A stretch of 64,000 nt of DNA, from contig CANMFQ010000001.1 in NCBI GenBank assembly GCA_947497145.1, positions 310,001 to 374,000 on the forward strand. Direction: 5' to 3'. Source of the DNA: an uncultured Flavobacteriaceae bacterium (lineage in GTDB: Bacteria > Bacteroidota > Bacteroidia > Flavobacteriales > Flavobacteriaceae). The notes below the pieces were generated by a model that was not told where the DNA came from, searched no databases, and saw nothing but the letters and a program-made list of their open reading frames with translations. This document shows, piece after piece, positions 61,978 to 64,000 of this stretch. Position 1 is the stretch's first letter; every line of letters begins with the position of its first letter. Both the position numbers and the translations under genes were made by a program.

Positions 61978-62071
61978 TTCAACATTAAACATAATGGCTT
62001 ACATTCCTAACAATAGTTTTTAGGTGGGTCTGCTATTACAATATAATAACAATATCAAATACTTTAAAATA

Positions 62072-63031
62072 ATGAAATCAATTAGAAAATACGCAGTATT
62101 AGTAGGCTTGCTTTTTGTAGCTAGCATGAGTTTTGCACAAGAGGAAATGAAGGATGATGAAATGATGGATGAGCCAGCACAGAGTAATGTGCAGCAGTAT
62201 ACGCCTTCTAAACTATTAAATAAAGGACAATGGGATATCAAGTTCTTTAACGGTTTATATACGCAAACCAAACAAACAGATGGCGGTAGTAAGGCACAAG
62301 ATATAGCAAGACAGAATTTTTTCACCAATACTACAGAGGTGTATACAGGGGTGAGTGATAATTCTAGGATTAATGTTGGTTTAATTTTTCAAGTACGCGC
62401 AAATACTTTTGCCGGAGCAAAAGCTACGAGTGTATTTAGTTTTGAAGATAATACTACCGATGCCCGAAGTGGATTAACAACCATTGCACCATCAATTAGA
62501 GTGCAGCCATTTAAAAATATTGGTAATTTTTCTTTTACGAGTTCTTTATATCTGCCCATTTTTAAAGATGTACCTAACGCTCCGTATCTTGATAAAAGAA
62601 GTGTCTTTTGGGAAACTAAGTTTTTCTACGATAAAACCTTTGGCGGTGGTGATTGGCAGTTATTTACCGAAGCAGATTTGGGCTTTAATTTTGGGGAAAG
62701 CGTTCAAGATGCTACCGGTAGTAATGTAAATGTAGGTGAGCGTTTTGCTAATAATAGTTTGGCAGTTCCTTTAAGTGTATTTTTAAGCTATTTCCCTTCT
62801 TCGAAATCAACGATATTCATTAATGCACAACAAAATTTCTTTATTGGATATAATAATCCAAACGCTAATGGCGAAAACTTTTCACAAGATTATACGGCAT
62901 TAGGTTTCGGTGGTAAATATCAACTTACTAATGCTTTAAACGTTGAACTTTCTTATAACAAATTTGTAAGAGGGCATAGTTTTCAAGGGTTAGGACAAAC
63001 TTTTAGTTTAGGTTTACGAGCTATTTTATAA
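62072..63031 (+). CDS. Probable outer-membrane beta-barrel protein
   Basis: 319 aa from MKSIRKYAVLVGLLF (an ATG at 62024 would add a poor leader). Signal peptide ending SFA-Q, an acidic linker, then many alternating strands with aromatic ends (WDIKFFNGLYTQTKQ; FSFTSSLYLPIFKDV; GLGQTFSLGLRAIL with terminal hydrophobic residue). I do not recognise the family beyond a porin-like barrel. Confidence 0.8.
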   Translation: MKSIRKYAVLVGLLFVASMSFAQEEMKDDEMMDEPAQSNVQQYTPSKLLNKGQWDIKFFNGLYTQTKQTDGGSKAQDIARQNFFTNTTEVYTGVSDNSRINVGLIFQVRANTFAGAKATSVFSFEDNTTDARSGLTTIAPSIRVQPFKNIGNFSFTSSLYLPIFKDVPNAPYLDKRSVFWETKFFYDKTFGGGDWQLFTEADLGFNFGESVQDATGSNVNVGERFANNSLAVPLSVFLSYFPSSKSTIFINAQQNFFIGYNNPNANGENFSQDYTALGFGGKYQLTNALNVELSYNKFVRGHSFQGLGQTFSLGLRAIL

Positions 63032-63078
63032 TAAATATTAACCTAAATACCTTATTTTTGGTGGCTTAATAGCATTGA

Positions 63079-64000
63079 ATGAGGTATTTAGGTTTTTTGT
63101 TTTTGTGTTTATTGCAGTTTTCATGTGCCAGTCAGCATATTAAGAAAATAAATGGAGTGAGTTTTGTTGCTTCAGGTGAAGCCGTAGCCCAAGAAAATGT
63201 TGATGTCCTTGTTGCTATTAATGCAAATCACGCTGCAATAATGCCTTTTGGTTTCATACGTGATGTGAATTCTCCTGAAATTCTTCACAATACAGATAGG
63301 CAATGGTTTGGCGAAACAAAAAAGGGAGCCAAGCAATATATTGAAATGCTTCATAAAAATAATATTCAAGTGATGGTAAAACCACAAATTTGGATATGGC
63401 ATGGAGAGTTTACAGGTACGTTAACGATGAAAGCCGAGAAGGATTGGGAAATTCTCGAAAAGTCTTATGAGCATTTTATAATGACTTATGCGGAGTTAGC
63501 GCAAGAAACCAATGCGCAAATTTTATGTATCGGTACCGAGCTTGAGCAGTTTGTAAAAAATAGACCCGACTATTGGATCAAGCTGATACAAAAGATAAAA
63601 AAGGTGTACAAGGGTAAATTGACCTACGCTGCCAATTGGGATGAGTACACGAGAACACCATTTTGGGAAGAGCTAGATTATATAGGTATAGATGCCTATT
63701 TTCCGTTGTCAGAGGCCAAAACACCATCAGTAGCACAGTTGCAAAAAGGGTGGAAACGATGGAAACCCACCATGGCTAGTTTGGCTAAAGAAAAGAAGAA
63801 ACCTATTCTCTTTACAGAATTTGGATACCGCAGTATGGACTATACTGCAAAAAAACCATGGTTGGTTGATTTACATGATGAAAAGGTCAACTTGCAGGGG
63901 CAAGATAATGCGCAAACAGCACTTTTTAATGCATTTTGGGGCGAAGATTGGTTTGCTGGAGGATATGTTTGGAAATGGTTTATTGACCATGAAAATTCAG
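63079..64000 (+). CDS. Glycoside hydrolase, GH113-like TIM barrel (partial, runs off the window)
   Basis: Lipoprotein signal (FLCLLQFSC) and a TIM-barrel body: KPQIWIWHGEFTG, AQILCIGTELEQFVKNRPDY (acid/base Glu in GTE), LDYIGIDAYFPLS and ILFTEFGYRSMDY (nucleophile Glu). This is the pattern of GH113-type beta-mannanase-like enzymes. The 3' end is missing. A surface enzyme on hemicellulose-type glycans is likely. Confidence 0.75.
   Translation, partial: MRYLGFLFLCLLQFSCASQHIKKINGVSFVASGEAVAQENVDVLVAINANHAAIMPFGFIRDVNSPEILHNTDRQWFGETKKGAKQYIEMLHKNNIQVMVKPQIWIWHGEFTGTLTMKAEKDWEILEKSYEHFIMTYAELAQETNAQILCIGTELEQFVKNRPDYWIKLIQKIKKVYKGKLTYAANWDEYTRTPFWEELDYIGIDAYFPLSEAKTPSVAQLQKGWKRWKPTMASLAKEKKKPILFTEFGYRSMDYTAKKPWLVDLHDEKVNLQGQDNAQTALFNAFWGEDWFAGGYVWKWFIDHENS

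Noticed and set aside
1-64000. CRISPR array or cas genes
   Set aside because: No regularly spaced short repeats and no Cas-like proteins seen; the direct repeats in the toxin island are long and paired only.

Overview
The window is A+T-rich DNA from a member of the Bacteroidetes, most likely a marine Flavobacteriaceae species. Supporting signs are a SusC/SusD pair, a type IX secretion (T9SS) C-terminal domain on a polysaccharide lyase, Gld-like ABC genes, promoters of the TTTG / TAnnTTTG type, and the absence of strong Shine-Dalgarno sites.

Layout. 1-8.0 kb: end of a PL8-type polysaccharide lyase, then a minus-strand SusC-SusD-lipoprotein operon followed by two cyclophilin-type isomerases. 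8.6-21.6 kb: an accessory island of about ten orphan polymorphic-toxin/immunity modules. Three carry copies of an RHS core tip, most carry only the toxin tail, and each is followed by a different immunity-type gene. Decayed XRE regulators, direct repeats, frameshifts and shared nonsense codons lie between them. 21.6-26.7 kb: pentapeptide-repeat protein, large sortilin/BNR-repeat protein and M20-type amidohydrolase. 26.8-31.5 kb: a NUDIX-type regulator and a tightly overlapping NAD-salvage operon (Nampt, PRPP-synthetase-like, nucleoside deoxyribosyltransferase-like, NADAR, LOG-like). A 19-bp palindrome occurs three times at the two promoters and is a good candidate operator. 31.7-41.3 kb: ARPP-1 lipoprotein and two ABC exporter operons (GldA/F/G-like plus DUF4340; NEW3 protein plus ATPase and permease). 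41.7-42.8 kb: slipin.

43.2-49.3 kb is the most unusual part. It is a minus-strand RNA-repair island: S24-like protein, rtcB RNA ligase, prfH (release-factor homologue), a TPR protein with a very basic tail, and then an array of at least 14 tRNA genes for 12 amino acids, plus several deviant tRNA-like sequences. The rtcB operon and the tRNA array are each preceded by a copy of the same ~100-bp promoter module and by a leader that ends in an intrinsic terminator, which suggests coordinated expression. Among the tRNA-like sequences are two candidates in which a 3' half lies upstream of its matching 5' half (permuted order), one tRNA-like RNA with a ~130-nt structured insertion, two Leu-anticodon tRNAs without the long variable arm, and a tRNA-Pro whose D arm is replaced by a palindrome.

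49.5-64 kb: ordinary flavobacterial genes. These are a VIT/vWA protein, PD40 lipoprotein, nitroreductase, SDR-like protein, DUF1772 protein, two GT2 glycosyltransferases, MORN-repeat protein, a 4Fe-4S membrane protein with an FAD oxidoreductase, a DUF547 protein, an outer-membrane-like protein and the start of a GH113-like hydrolase.

Possible link: several toxins of the RHS array look like nucleases, and RtcB/PrfH repair RNA and ribosome damage of the kind such toxins cause. This link is inference.
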